A stretch of 64,000 bases of DNA from JBBSNV01 sp964458605 (GTDB taxonomy: Bacteria; Pseudomonadota; Alphaproteobacteria; Reyranellales; JAQSWP01): the NCBI GenBank assembly GCA_964458605.1, contig CAYWLS010000022.1, positions 1 to 64,000 on the forward strand, given 5' to 3'. The translations under genes were made by a program, and so were the position numbers. Shown here one piece after another: positions 45,248 through 53,754 of this stretch (within the stretch, counting starts at the first letter, position 1; each line of letters opens with the position of its first letter). A model generated the notes under the pieces. It worked only from the letters and a program-made list of their open reading frames with translations. It made no database searches and had not been told where the DNA came from.

Positions 45248-45781
45248 ATGGCGAACAACGATCTATTCGGGCGCGCCGCCAAGGCGGTGGCGCGTGTCAC
45301 CGGGCGGCCAATAACCTTCGGCATCGCCTTCTTCGTGATCTTGGCTTGGGCGGTTACCGGACCGGTCTTCGACTATTCCGACACCTGGCAGCTCATCATC
45401 AACACGTCGACCACCATCATCACCTTCCTGATGGTGTTCCTGATCCAGGCGACGCAGAACCGCGACACCGCCGCCATCCAGCTCAAGCTCGACGAGCTGA
45501 TCCGCAACGCCGAAGGCGCGCACAACGCGCTGCTCGATCTGGAGGAGTTGACCGAGCAGGAGCTGGAGCGGGTGCGGTTGCGCTACTGCCAGCTCGCCCA
45601 TCTGGCGCGCGAAAGCGTCCGCATCGGCAAGGTCGATACCGACAAGCCGGAAATCGAGTTGTTCGCCGAAGAGTCGGAGGAGATATCCAATCGCGCGGCC
45701 GAGCTTGAGAAGCTGAAGAAGGAAAGACGGGAGCGCAAGGCCGCCGCCAAAGCGGCCAAGACCAAAGGCAAGGCGGGGTAG
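45248..45781 (+). CDS. Low-affinity iron permease family membrane protein
   Basis: The 177-aa protein matches the low-affinity iron permease family (PF04120 type). Two hydrophobic helices (about 21-41 and 49-68) carry the conserved TGPVFDYSDTWQLIINTSTTI and MVFLIQATQNRDTAAIQLKLDELI. A long charged tail (about 80-177) is Lys/Glu-rich and probably a coiled coil. Despite the family name, iron transport by bacterial members is not established. A GGAGGAG ribosome-binding site precedes ATG 45248. Confidence 0.85.
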   Translation: MANNDLFGRAAKAVARVTGRPITFGIAFFVILAWAVTGPVFDYSDTWQLIINTSTTIITFLMVFLIQATQNRDTAAIQLKLDELIRNAEGAHNALLDLEELTEQELERVRLRYCQLAHLARESVRIGKVDTDKPEIELFAEESEEISNRAAELEKLKKERRERKAAAKAAKTKGKAG

Positions 45782-45795
45782 CTGGAGCGGAGCGG

Positions 45796-46422
45796 CTAAG
45801 CTCGGGTGGCGTAAGCGCGCAAGAACACTTCGACCGCTGCGTCGACGGCGTCGGCCGGCGAGGGGTCGCCCGGTCCGTCAACGATGCCGAACAGCCGACG
45901 CATGTAATGGTCGGCCTTGATCATGCCGAAGAACTGGCTGGCGGCCAGCCTGGCATGGGGTACGTCCAGGCGCCCCTTGACGGTCATGCGCTCGAGATAG
46001 GCGGCCAGGCCGCCCACCACCCGCGCTGGGCCGGCCCGGTAGAAGGCCTCGCCGAGCTCGGGAAAGCGGCCGGCTTCGGCCACCACCACGCGATAGCCCG
46101 AGAGCTTCACCGGATCCAGCACCATGTCGCAGAAATTGCGGCCCAGCCGGGTCAGGGTCTTACGCACGTCGTCGCTCTCCGGGCCGGGCTCGAACAAGGT
46201 GCTGGCGGTGCGGCTGCATTCCTCGGCGATCACGGCGCCGAACAGAGCCTGCTTGTTGGTGAAATGGGCGTAGAGCGTGGCCTTGGACACGCCGGCCGAT
46301 TTGGCCACCTGGTCCATGCTGGTGCTGCCGTAGCCGGTATCCAGGAAGGCTTTGCGGGCGGCGGCGACGATCTGCTGCGCCTTGGGCGAATTGGTCTCGG
46401 TCAGGGTTTCCAACGCATCCAT
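45796..46422 (-). CDS. TetR/AcrR-family repressor of the emrAB pair
   Basis: The 208-aa regulator has an N-terminal TetR helix-turn-helix (about residues 14-60: QIVAAARKAFLDTGYGSTSM, VSKATLYAHFTNKQALF) and a C-terminal ligand domain (TetR_C, AefR-like). It is divergent from emrA, and two copies of one 15-bp inverted repeat lie in the intergenic gap. It therefore very likely represses both its own gene and emrAB until a ligand binds. ATG 46422 (MDALETLTE) is used; upstream in-frame codons cross the operators. Confidence 0.9.
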   Translation of the reverse strand: MDALETLTETNSPKAQQIVAAARKAFLDTGYGSTSMDQVAKSAGVSKATLYAHFTNKQALFGAVIAEECSRTASTLFEPGPESDDVRKTLTRLGRNFCDMVLDPVKLSGYRVVVAEAGRFPELGEAFYRAGPARVVGGLAAYLERMTVKGRLDVPHARLAASQFFGMIKADHYMRRLFGIVDGPGDPSPADAVDAAVEVFLRAYATRA

Positions 46423-46444
46423 CGGTTGTTTATCCACAAACGAT

Positions 46445-46459
46445 ACTGAACGGTTCAGT
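46445..46459. promoter_or_regulatory. TetR operator copy 1 (tetR-proximal)
   Basis: ACTGAAC-G-GTTCAGT is a perfect 7-bp inverted repeat with one central base, 22 bp upstream of the TetR start codon. It is identical on the opposite strand to copy 2. Confidence 0.75.
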
Positions 46460-46506
46460 TTTGCGTTGACTCTTTTACGGCCGCCGGCTACTGGAGTCAA
46501 CACTGA

Positions 46507-46521
46507 ACTGAACCGTTCAGT
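46507..46521. promoter_or_regulatory. TetR operator copy 2 (emrA-proximal)
   Basis: ACTGAAC-C-GTTCAGT, the reverse complement of copy 1, lies 16 bp upstream of the emrA ATG. Centre-to-centre spacing to copy 1 is 62 bp (about six helical turns). Binding here should block emrA transcription or initiation. Confidence 0.75.
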
Positions 46522-46537
46522 ACTGCCGGGGAAGCCA

Positions 46538-47638
46538 ATGCGCAAAGTCATTCTGCTGGGATTGCTGGGCCTGTTCGTGATCGGCGGCGCCTATGGCGCG
46601 TTCTACTGGTTCACCGAAGGGCGCTATTTCGAATCGACCGACAACGCCTATGTGCAGGCCGACATCTCGACCATCAGCCCGCGCATCCAGGGCTATGTGC
46701 GCGAGGTAGCGGTGGGCGACAACCAGCGCGTCAGGCAGGGCGAGGTGCTGCTGCGCATCGACGACACCGATTTCGCCGCCAAGGTGGCCGACGCCGAGGC
46801 AGCGGTGCAGGCGCAGCAGGCGGCGCTGGCCAGCAACGACAGCAAGATCCAGTGGCAAGCCAGCAATATCGAGCGCGCCAAGGCGCAGATCGCCTCGGTG
46901 CAGGCCGATCTCGACTTCGCGCAGCAGGACTATGCGCGCTACCAGACGCTGGTCGGCAGCGATTACGTCACCAGGCAGAAATTCGAAAACGCCCGCGCCG
47001 AGCTTGCCAAGCAGAAGGCGCTGCTGGCCAGCGCCCAGGCCGCGCTGCTGGCCGAGCAGCAGCAGCTCGTGGTGCTGCAGGCCGGCACCAAGGAGATCCA
47101 GGCCAAGCTGGCGCAGATGCAGGCCCAACTCGCCCTGGCGCGCAACGATCTCGACAACACCGTGATCCGCGCCCCGATCGACGGCGTGATCGGAAACCGC
47201 ACCGTGCGCACTGGCCAGTTCGTTCGGCCCGGCGTGCAGTTGCTGGTGGTGGTGCCGCTGCCCGATGTCTACGTGGTGGCCAATTTCAAGGAGACCCAGC
47301 TTGTCGACATGCGGCCGGGGCAGAAGGTCGCGATGACGGTCGATGCTTTCCCGGGTCGCCGCTTCGCCGCCCATATCGACAGCTTCGCGCCGGCCAGCGG
47401 TGCGCAGTTCAGCATCCTGCCGCCGGAGAACGCCACCGGCAATTTCACCAAGGTGGTGCAGCGCATCCCGGTGCGCATCGTGGTCGACAAGCCGCAGGAG
47501 GCGGCGCTGCTGCGGCCGGGCCTGTCGGTCTATGTCAGCGTCGATACCCGCACCGGCGACAAATCGGCGCCGCCGCCGGCCGCGTCCGGGACCAAGCCGG
47601 GCGCCGATGTCGGCAAGGTCGTCGGGCAGGCAGGATAG
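46538..47638 (+). CDS. emrA: EmrA/HlyD-family membrane fusion protein
   Basis: The 366-aa adaptor has one N-terminal transmembrane helix (about 4-24). The first lipoyl half-motif is TDNAYVQADISTISPRIQGYV, a long helical hairpin (about 80-205) follows, and the second lipoyl half is IRAPIDGVIGNRTVRTGQFV with a beta-barrel. It links the DHA2 pump EmrB to an outer-membrane channel. ATG 46538 is fixed by the operator spacing and by homology (MRKVILLGLLG); the frame is open upstream but crosses both operators. A Pro/Ala-rich tail ends the protein. Confidence 0.92.
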   Translation: MRKVILLGLLGLFVIGGAYGAFYWFTEGRYFESTDNAYVQADISTISPRIQGYVREVAVGDNQRVRQGEVLLRIDDTDFAAKVADAEAAVQAQQAALASNDSKIQWQASNIERAKAQIASVQADLDFAQQDYARYQTLVGSDYVTRQKFENARAELAKQKALLASAQAALLAEQQQLVVLQAGTKEIQAKLAQMQAQLALARNDLDNTVIRAPIDGVIGNRTVRTGQFVRPGVQLLVVVPLPDVYVVANFKETQLVDMRPGQKVAMTVDAFPGRRFAAHIDSFAPASGAQFSILPPENATGNFTKVVQRIPVRIVVDKPQEAALLRPGLSVYVSVDTRTGDKSAPPPAASGTKPGADVGKVVGQAG

Positions 47639-47657
47639 CGCTCGAAGGGGATCGGCG

Positions 47658-49334
47658 ATGAGTTCGCGCGACGCCACGGCGCTCAAGGCCTCGCCATCGG
47701 TGCCGGCCAACGATGCCGGTCCGACCTCCCAACCCGGGGCCGGTTCGCCGGCGAGCGCCGGCAAGCCGCGCCCGATCGGCGCCGCCCAGCCCCATGCCTA
47801 TCCCGACAAGGTCCACGCCGCCCATGTGTGGGGCTACCTGGCGATGGTGTTCGGCATGTTCATGGCGATCCTCGACATCCAGATCGTGTCGAGCTCGATC
47901 TCGGAGATCCAGGCCGGCCTGTCGGCCAGCGCCGACGAGATCGCCTGGGTGCAGACCTCCTACCTGATCGCCGAAGTGATCATGATTCCGCTGTCGGGCT
48001 ACCTGTCGCGGCTGCTGTCGACGCGGGTGCTGTTCGTGCTGTCGGCGCTGGGCTTCACCGGCATGAGCATCCTGTGCGCCACCGCCACCAGCCTGGAACT
48101 GATGATCGTGTTCCGTGCGCTGCAGGGCTTCCTGGGCGGGGCGATGATCCCGACCGTGTTCGCCACCTCCTATTTGCTGTTCCCGCCGCAGCGCCGCGCC
48201 GGCATCTCGGTAATCATCGGCCTGGTGGCCACCCTGGCGCCGACCATCGGCCCGACCCTGGGCGGCTACCTGACCGAGGCCATCTCCTGGCACTGGCTGT
48301 TCCTGATCAACGTGGTGCCGGGTCTGCTGGTGGCCGCCGCGGTGTGGTCGCTGCTCGACATCGACAAGCCGGACTGGCACCTGCTCAAGGGGTTCGATAC
48401 GGCGGGCATCGTGCTGATGGCGGCCTTCCTGGGCAGCCTGGAATTCGTCATGGAGGAGGGGCCGCGCAAGGACTGGTTCTCCGACGACTACATCGCGATC
48501 TTCGTGGTGGTGTGTGCGGTTTCGGCGGTCGGCTTTTTCGCCCGCGTGCTGAGCTATCGCAACCCGATCGTCGACATGCGCGCCTATGCCGACCGCAACT
48601 TCGCCGTCGGCAGCCTGTTCAGCTTCGTCATCGGCGTCGGGCTGTACGGCGCGGTCTATGTCATGCCGCTGTTCCTGGCCCGGGTGCGCGGCTACAACAG
48701 CCTGGAGATCGGCCTGACCATGTTCGTCACCGGCCTGTTCCAGTTCCTGTCGGCGCCGGCGGCGGGTTTCCTGGCCCGGCGCATCGATTTGCGGCTGATG
48801 CTGGGCATGGGCATCATCCTGTTCGGGCTGGGCCTGCTGCTCAATGCCGGCATGACCAACCAGACCGCATTTTGGGAGTTGTTCCTGCCGCAGGCGGTGC
48901 GCGGCGCCTCGCTGATGTTCTGCTTCGTGCCGATCAACATCCTGTCGCTGGGCACCCTGCCGCCGGAGAAGCTGAAGAACGCCGCCGGCCTTTACAACCT
49001 GACCCGCAATCTGGGCGGCGCGATCGGGCTGGCCGGCATCAACACCGTGCTGACCGACCGCATGGCGCTGCATGTCAGCCGACTGTCGGATTGGGTCAAT
49101 TCGGGCTCGACCCAGGTTCAGGCCTGGCTCGATGCCGTGAGTGCGCGGTTGGGCACCATGCTGCCGGACGGCGACCTGGCCGCGCTCAAGATGCTCAACA
49201 ATATCGTGCAGCGCGAAGCCCAGGTGCTGACCTTCAACGACATCCTGATGACGATGGCGGCGCTGTTCTTCGCCGCGCTGCTGGCCTTACCGCTGATACG
49301 CAAACCCAAGCTGTTCGGCGCCGACGCGCACTAG
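47658..49334 (+). CDS. emrB: EmrB/QacA-family DHA2 multidrug transporter
   Basis: The 558-aa 14-helix MFS exporter has a hydrophilic N-terminus of ~55 residues, TM1 signature AILDIQIVSSSISEIQAGL, and motif C-like LAPTIGPTLGGYLTE. It pumps drugs or other hydrophobic compounds using the proton gradient, with EmrA as adaptor 19 bp upstream. The final bases form CTAG shared with the stop of the convergent VOC gene (49331-49334). The N-terminal Pro/Ser-rich extension is longer than in E. coli EmrB. Confidence 0.92.
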   Translation: MSSRDATALKASPSVPANDAGPTSQPGAGSPASAGKPRPIGAAQPHAYPDKVHAAHVWGYLAMVFGMFMAILDIQIVSSSISEIQAGLSASADEIAWVQTSYLIAEVIMIPLSGYLSRLLSTRVLFVLSALGFTGMSILCATATSLELMIVFRALQGFLGGAMIPTVFATSYLLFPPQRRAGISVIIGLVATLAPTIGPTLGGYLTEAISWHWLFLINVVPGLLVAAAVWSLLDIDKPDWHLLKGFDTAGIVLMAAFLGSLEFVMEEGPRKDWFSDDYIAIFVVVCAVSAVGFFARVLSYRNPIVDMRAYADRNFAVGSLFSFVIGVGLYGAVYVMPLFLARVRGYNSLEIGLTMFVTGLFQFLSAPAAGFLARRIDLRLMLGMGIILFGLGLLLNAGMTNQTAFWELFLPQAVRGASLMFCFVPINILSLGTLPPEKLKNAAGLYNLTRNLGGAIGLAGINTVLTDRMALHVSRLSDWVNSGSTQVQAWLDAVSARLGTMLPDGDLAALKMLNNIVQREAQVLTFNDILMTMAALFFAALLALPLIRKPKLFGADAH

Positions 49335-49720
49335 ATTTCGGCGTAGACTTCGAGCAGGTTGCCGTCGGGATCGCGGAAGAACAGCGTGCGATGGCCGAAG
49401 GCTTGATCCGTGGGCGGCGACACCGGCGTCACGCCCTGGCGCTGCAATTCCTCGGCGCATAGATCGACCTCATGCGGCGCCACCTTGAAGGCCATCTGCA
49501 GCGCGGCGCTGCCTGCGGGAATCGGCGGGTCGGCGGCGGTGCGGCTGGGACGTGCCAGCGTCAGCGTGTTGCCGCCCAGACGATATTCGATCCAGCCGGG
49601 CGACAACTGGCGCTGCGGGACCAGACCCAGCACCTTCTCGTAAAAGCCACGCATGGCCGCCATGTCGCGCACGAAGATCACCGTATAGTCGATCGCGCTG
49701 ATGGCGCGAAACGGATTCAT
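49331..49720 (-). CDS. VOC (glyoxalase/bleomycin-resistance) family protein
   Basis: The 129-aa single VOC module has two beta-alpha-beta-beta-beta repeats. IDYTVIFVRDMAAMRGFYEKVLGL opens the first and FFRDPDGNLLEVYAEI closes the second, with a metal-ligand Glu in LLEVY. It could be a lyase, a dioxygenase or a resistance protein; the substrate is unknown. It is encoded 14 bp downstream of the amidase on the same strand and is likely co-transcribed with it. Confidence 0.85.
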   Translation of the reverse strand: MNPFRAISAIDYTVIFVRDMAAMRGFYEKVLGLVPQRQLSPGWIEYRLGGNTLTLARPSRTAADPPIPAGSAALQMAFKVAPHEVDLCAEELQRQGVTPVSPPTDQAFGHRTLFFRDPDGNLLEVYAEI

Positions 49721-49734
49721 CGTTCGCAACTCGG

Positions 49735-51156
49735 CTAGAGCCCGAGCGGCGCCAGGTTGGGCCGCTTGCCGGTCCAGCCGGTGGCGTCCTGGAACGCCTT
49801 GCCCAGGCGCAGCACGCCGGCCTCGTCGAACGGCCGGCCGACGATCTGCACCGACAGCGGCAGGCCGTCGGCGCCGAAGCCGGCCGGCATGGCCAGACCG
49901 CACAGTGTCAGGAAATTGATGGCGCGGGTGAAGGTGGCCAGCGGCGAGACGCTTTCGTCGATGCTGGCAAGCGGCACGGCTTCGTGCGGGCAGGTCGGCA
50001 GCAGCAGCGCATCGCAGTCGCCCAGCAGGGTCAGCAGTTCGGCCTGCATGGTCAGCCGGTCGCGCATCGCCTGTACGTAATCGGCGGCGCCCAGGGCCTT
50101 GCCGCCCAGGATGCGGTCGCGCACCGGCTTGCCGAACGGCAGGCGGTCGTCCTCGATATGGCCGCGATGGTACTGGTAGGCCTCGCTGGCGATGATCAGG
50201 CTGGTGCGCTGGGCCAGGGTGAAGAACCAGTCGGGCAGGGCGATGGTCTCGACTGCGATGCCGGCGTCGCTGAAGGCCAGCACCGCCTCGGCCAGGGCGC
50301 GGCGCATGGCGGGCGAGGTGCTGTCGGGCAGTTGGCGCTCGTCGATCGCCGCGATGCGCATGCCCCGCGACGGACGCTGCAGCGCCAAGGTCAGGTCTTC
50401 CAGCGGCGGCGCTTGATAGGTGGTGGGATCGTGCGGATCGTCGCCGGCCATGTGCTGCAGCAGCAGGGCGGCATCCTCCACCGTGCGGGTCATCGGCCCC
50501 AGCGTGTCGAGCGAATAGCTGAGATAGACGCAGCCCTGCAGGCTGATGCGGCCGGCGGTGGTCTTCAGGCCGACGATGCCGTTCATCGCCGCCGGGATGC
50601 GCACCGAGCCGCCAGTGTCCGAACCGATGCCGGCCGGCGCGAGTCGCGCACCGACTGCCACGCCGGTGCCGCTGCTCGAGCCGCCCGGCGTGCGCTGGGT
50701 CTCGAGGTCCCAGGGATTCCACGGCGTGCCCATGGTGGGGTTGCTGCCCCAGGTGCCGAAGGCGAATTCGACCATGTGGGTCTTGCCCAGCGGGATCATG
50801 CCGGCCTGCATCAGCCTGGTGACGGCCGTGGCGGTGGTCGATGCTTCGCGCCTGGCCCAGGCCTGGGAACCGGCGGTGCCGATGCGGCCCTCGATGTCGC
50901 ACAGATCCTTCACGGCGATCGGCAGGCCATGCAGCCGCCCCACCGGCAGGCCGGCGGCGCGTCGGGCATCGGCGGCGTCGGCCAGGGCGCGCGCTTCCTC
51001 GGCATAGACCGCGACGAAGGAATGCAGCTTGCCGTCGGCTTTGGCGATGCGGGACAGGAAAGCGTCGACGATCTCGCGCGAGGAAGCGTGGCCGGCGGCC
51101 ATCTCGTCGGCCAGTTGGCCCAGGCTCATGTCGTGCAGTTCGGTGGGCTTGGTCAT
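49735..51156 (-). CDS. Amidase-signature family hydrolase
   Basis: The 473-aa amidase has the Ser-cisSer-Lys triad region: Lys83 in GLPIAVKDLCDIEG, the Ser cluster 160-162 in PGGSSSGTGVAVG, and nucleophile Ser184 in GSDTGGSVRIPAA. It hydrolyses an amide (R-CONH2) to the acid. It is not GatA in context, since no gatB or gatC is near, so a catabolic or nitrile-pathway role is more likely. It lies 10 bp downstream of the amidohydrolase on the same strand, with the VOC gene following, so the three look like a small catabolic operon. Confidence 0.9.
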   Translation of the reverse strand: MTKPTELHDMSLGQLADEMAAGHASSREIVDAFLSRIAKADGKLHSFVAVYAEEARALADAADARRAAGLPVGRLHGLPIAVKDLCDIEGRIGTAGSQAWARREASTTATAVTRLMQAGMIPLGKTHMVEFAFGTWGSNPTMGTPWNPWDLETQRTPGGSSSGTGVAVGARLAPAGIGSDTGGSVRIPAAMNGIVGLKTTAGRISLQGCVYLSYSLDTLGPMTRTVEDAALLLQHMAGDDPHDPTTYQAPPLEDLTLALQRPSRGMRIAAIDERQLPDSTSPAMRRALAEAVLAFSDAGIAVETIALPDWFFTLAQRTSLIIASEAYQYHRGHIEDDRLPFGKPVRDRILGGKALGAADYVQAMRDRLTMQAELLTLLGDCDALLLPTCPHEAVPLASIDESVSPLATFTRAINFLTLCGLAMPAGFGADGLPLSVQIVGRPFDEAGVLRLGKAFQDATGWTGKRPNLAPLGL

Positions 51157-51166
51157 CGGTTTCTAC

Positions 51167-52396
51167 CTAAAGCGCGTTGCTGACGATGGTGCCGCCCTTG
51201 ACGATCAGGTCGAGGTAGCGGCCCTGGTGTTCGAGCAGGTTGATGTTGTCGAGCGGATTGCCGGCGACCGCGATCAGGTCGGCCAGCGCGCCGGGCCGGA
51301 TGCAGCCCAGTTCGCCCTCGCGGTCGAGCAGCCGGGCGTTGTTCGAGGTCGCTTGCTTCAGCACCGTGGCCGGCTTCATCACCTCGGCGCGGATCGAAAA
51401 CTCGCGCGACTGGTGCTGGTGCATGTCGCCCAGCAGGTCGGTGCCGAAGCCGATATTGTTGCCGGTGCGCGCCAGGATTTCCAGCGAGGTGGCGCCGGCG
51501 GCCAGCACGTCGCCCAGCTTCTTCAGGCTGACCTCGGGAAAGCCCTGCTGGCGGCCGAACCGGTCCAGCGCCTCGTAAGTGACCAGCGTAGGCACGATCC
51601 AGGCATCGCGCTCCTTGGCCAGCCGGGCAGTGGCCTCGTCGATCAGGTTGGCGTGCTCGATCGAGCGCACGCCCAGCTTCAGCGCGCGAGCGATCGCCTC
51701 GGGCGTATAGGCATGCGCCATCACATAGGTCCGCCAGGACTTCGCTTCCCACACCGCGGCGGCGATCTCGTCTTCGGAATATTGCAGGTTCCAGATCGGA
51801 TCGCTGGGCGAGGCCACGCCGCCCGAGGCCATGATCTTGATCTGCGTGGCGCCCTTGCGCAGCTCCTCGCGCGCGGCCTTGCGCACGGCATCGACGCCGT
51901 CGGCGATATGGGCGAAGGCCAGGCCGGCGGTGCCGCAGAACGGGCAGTCGATCGCCTCGGGCGAGCGGCTGTCGCCATGCCCGCCGGTGGGCGAGATCAC
52001 CTTGCCGGAATGGAACAGGCGCGGCCCCTGCAGCAGCCCGGCCTCGATCGCTTTGACCAGGCCGTGATCGGCGCCGCCGGCGTCGCGCAGGGTGGTGAAG
52101 CCGCGCTTGAGCGCCGCCTCCAGGTTGCGCGCCGCGTGCAGCGTGTTGAGCGAGCGGGGCATGTGGCCCAGCCGCGCCAGGTTGGCGTCGACCAGCACGG
52201 CGTGGAAATGGGCGTCGATCAGCCCCGGCATCAGGAACCGGCCGTTCAGGTCGAGGCTGCGCGCCGCCGTCGATTTGATCGGCGTGGGCGAGATCTCGAC
52301 GATGCGGTTGGCGTCGATCAGGACGTCGGTGCCGTCCTGCGGTTCCTCGCCGAGCCCGTCGAACAGCAATGCGTTGCGCAGCAGCAATTGTGCCAT
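51167..52396 (-). CDS. Metal-dependent amidohydrolase (imidazolonepropionase-like)
   Basis: The 409-aa amidohydrolase-superfamily TIM barrel has metal ligands His63 and His65 in DAHFHAV, a further His in MAHAYTPEAI and in SIEHANLID, and Asp in FGTDLLGDMHQH. The small N-terminal beta-sandwich is typical of imidazolonepropionase-like and prolidase-like members. The substrate is unknown; co-location with an amidase suggests stepwise hydrolysis of an N-containing compound. Its start lies 110 bp from the divergent ArsR-family gene. Confidence 0.88.
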   Translation of the reverse strand: MAQLLLRNALLFDGLGEEPQDGTDVLIDANRIVEISPTPIKSTAARSLDLNGRFLMPGLIDAHFHAVLVDANLARLGHMPRSLNTLHAARNLEAALKRGFTTLRDAGGADHGLVKAIEAGLLQGPRLFHSGKVISPTGGHGDSRSPEAIDCPFCGTAGLAFAHIADGVDAVRKAAREELRKGATQIKIMASGGVASPSDPIWNLQYSEDEIAAAVWEAKSWRTYVMAHAYTPEAIARALKLGVRSIEHANLIDEATARLAKERDAWIVPTLVTYEALDRFGRQQGFPEVSLKKLGDVLAAGATSLEILARTGNNIGFGTDLLGDMHQHQSREFSIRAEVMKPATVLKQATSNNARLLDREGELGCIRPGALADLIAVAGNPLDNINLLEHQGRYLDLIVKGGTIVSNAL

Positions 52397-52434
52397 GGCC
52401 GGCAGCCTAGCGGATGGCCGCGCCGGCCGACAAT

Positions 52435-52479
52435 GGCGGCTTGACCGGTGGCGGCCTGACCGGTGGCGGCTTGACAGCG
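52435..52479 (+). repeat. Short tandem repeat upstream of the ArsR-family gene
   Basis: The unit GGCGGCYTGACCGGT (15 bp) occurs twice and partly a third time, in the divergent gap between the amidohydrolase and the ArsR-family gene. It is probably a replication-slippage repeat; no function is evident. Confidence 0.6.
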
Positions 52480-52494
52480 GCGACGGACCGAATA

Positions 52495-52518
52495 ATACTT
52501 AACTCAATGGTTAAGTAT
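52495..52518. promoter_or_regulatory. Putative ArsR operator overlapping the start codon
   Basis: ATACTTAAC and GTTAAGTAT form a perfect 9-bp inverted repeat around a 6-bp spacer, and the arsR start ATG (52507) lies in that spacer. It is an AT-rich island in G+C-rich DNA with no Shine-Dalgarno before it, so the mRNA may be leaderless and binding would autorepress. Confidence 0.65.
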
Positions 52519-52923
52519 CAGGAGAGTGCGCTCGACCGCACCTTCGCCGCGCTGGCCGACCCGACGCGGCGCGCCTTGCTGGCGCGGCTGGAGCGCGCGG
52601 ACAAGGTCAGCGTCAGCGAGCTGGCGCGGCCGTTCGACGTGTCGCTGCCGGCGATCATGAAGCATCTCGACGTGCTGTCGGAGGCCGGCCTGGTCAGCCG
52701 GCACAAGACGGGCCGCGTCGTGACCTGCAGTCTCACCGCCGAACCGATGGAGCAGGCGATGCACTGGCTCGAACGCTACCAGCGCTTCTGGATCGCCCAG
52801 CTCGACCGGCTCGCCGCTTTCGTGGAGGACACGCCATGGCCAAGCCCAGCCTCACCATCAACCGCCGCTTCAACGCGCCCCCGGAAAAGGTCTACGCGGC
52901 CTGGACCCGGGCGGAAAACCTGA
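52507..52923 (+). CDS. ArsR-family transcriptional regulator
   Basis: The 138-aa winged-helix regulator has LDRTFAALADPTRRALLARL, the start of the family, and the recognition region VSLPAIMKHLDVLSEAGLV. It lacks the metal-binding cysteines of ArsR/SmtB proper, as usual for the subgroup paired with AHSA1 proteins. The last ~30 codons overlap the next gene by 88 bp, and the tail is Pro/Arg-rich and probably unstructured. The whole unit with AHSA1, GyrI-like and DUF899 genes follows in the same direction. Confidence 0.9.
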   Translation: MVKYQESALDRTFAALADPTRRALLARLERADKVSVSELARPFDVSLPAIMKHLDVLSEAGLVSRHKTGRVVTCSLTAEPMEQAMHWLERYQRFWIAQLDRLAAFVEDTPWPSPASPSTAASTRPRKRSTRPGPGRKT

Positions 52924-53264
52924 TGCAGTGGTTCGGTCCGGCCGCAGCCGAAATGAAAAATGCTGCGGTCGATGTCCGCGTCGGCGGCGTGTTCTCCGCC
53001 GGCTTCACCACGCCGGACGGCGAGCGCCACGACGTGAGCGGCGTCTACCGGGAAGTCGTGCCCAACCGCAAGCTGGTGTTCACCTGGGCCTGGCGCACCA
53101 CGCCGGAGCGTGAATCGCTGGTCACCCTGACCTTCAGGCCGGATGGCGAGGGGACGATGTTCACCTTGCTGCACGAGCAGTTCTTCGACCAGGCGGCGCG
53201 CGACGGCCACGAGCGCGGCTGGACCGGCACCATGGACAAGCTCGGCCGGTTCGTCGGTCACTGA
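52836..53264 (+). CDS. SRPBCC/AHSA1-domain protein
   Basis: The 142-aa protein is one AHSA1 domain (SRPBCC fold): FNAPPEKVYAAWTRAENLMQWF at the start and RDGHERGWTGTMDKLGRFV at the C-terminal helix. The fold makes a hydrophobic ligand cavity. ArsR-AHSA1 pairs are common and of unknown ligand. The start lies inside the ArsR-family frame (88-bp overlap), so translation is probably coupled. Confidence 0.9.
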   Translation: MAKPSLTINRRFNAPPEKVYAAWTRAENLMQWFGPAAAEMKNAAVDVRVGGVFSAGFTTPDGERHDVSGVYREVVPNRKLVFTWAWRTTPERESLVTLTFRPDGEGTMFTLLHEQFFDQAARDGHERGWTGTMDKLGRFVGH

Positions 53265-53275
53265 AGGAGGCGACG

Positions 53276-53740
53276 ATGTCCGAATTCGATCCGCGTTTCG
53301 TGCAGGCCAAGGCCATGCGCTTCGTCGGGTTGCGCAAGCATTACACCGGTCAAGACATGAGCGAAGTGCCGGCGCAATGGATGGACTTCATCAAGCAGGA
53401 CGTTCCCGACAAGATCGGCAAGGCGGCGTACGGGCTGGTGTTCGATAAGCCGCAGGGCATCGATTATATGCCGGCCTGGGAAGTGGCAACGCATGGCAGA
53501 CTGCCCGAAGGCTTTGTCACGGCCGAAATGCCGGCCGGCCGATACGCGGTGTTCGCCCATGACGGCCATGTGTCGAAGATGCACGACACGGTCGATCGCA
53601 TCTGGCGCAAATGGGTGCCGGCCGCCAGGCACAAGCCGGTCGCGCGGCCGGATATGGCGTATTTCTTCGAGCGTTATGGCGAGAAGTTCGATCCGCCCAG
53701 CGGCATGGGCGATATGGAAATCTGGATTCCGGTCAACTAG
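53276..53740 (+). CDS. GyrI-like effector-binding-domain protein
   Basis: The 154-aa stand-alone GyrI-like (AraC effector-binding) domain has a conserved AEMPAGRYAVFAHDGHVSKM strand-helix and the C-terminal FFERYGEKFDPPSGMGDMEIWIPV. Such proteins bind or hydrolyse small hydrophobic compounds. It begins 11 bp after the AHSA1 gene with a GAAGGAGG ribosome-binding site, and is followed by the DUF899 gene. Confidence 0.86.
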   Translation: MSEFDPRFVQAKAMRFVGLRKHYTGQDMSEVPAQWMDFIKQDVPDKIGKAAYGLVFDKPQGIDYMPAWEVATHGRLPEGFVTAEMPAGRYAVFAHDGHVSKMHDTVDRIWRKWVPAARHKPVARPDMAYFFERYGEKFDPPSGMGDMEIWIPVN

Positions 53741-53754
53741 CCAGGAGAACGATC

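Noticed and set aside
52435..52479. 15-bp tandem repeats considered as a CRISPR or iteron-like element
   Set aside because: Only two full copies, no spacers, no cas genes and no origin features; reads as ordinary slippage repeat.
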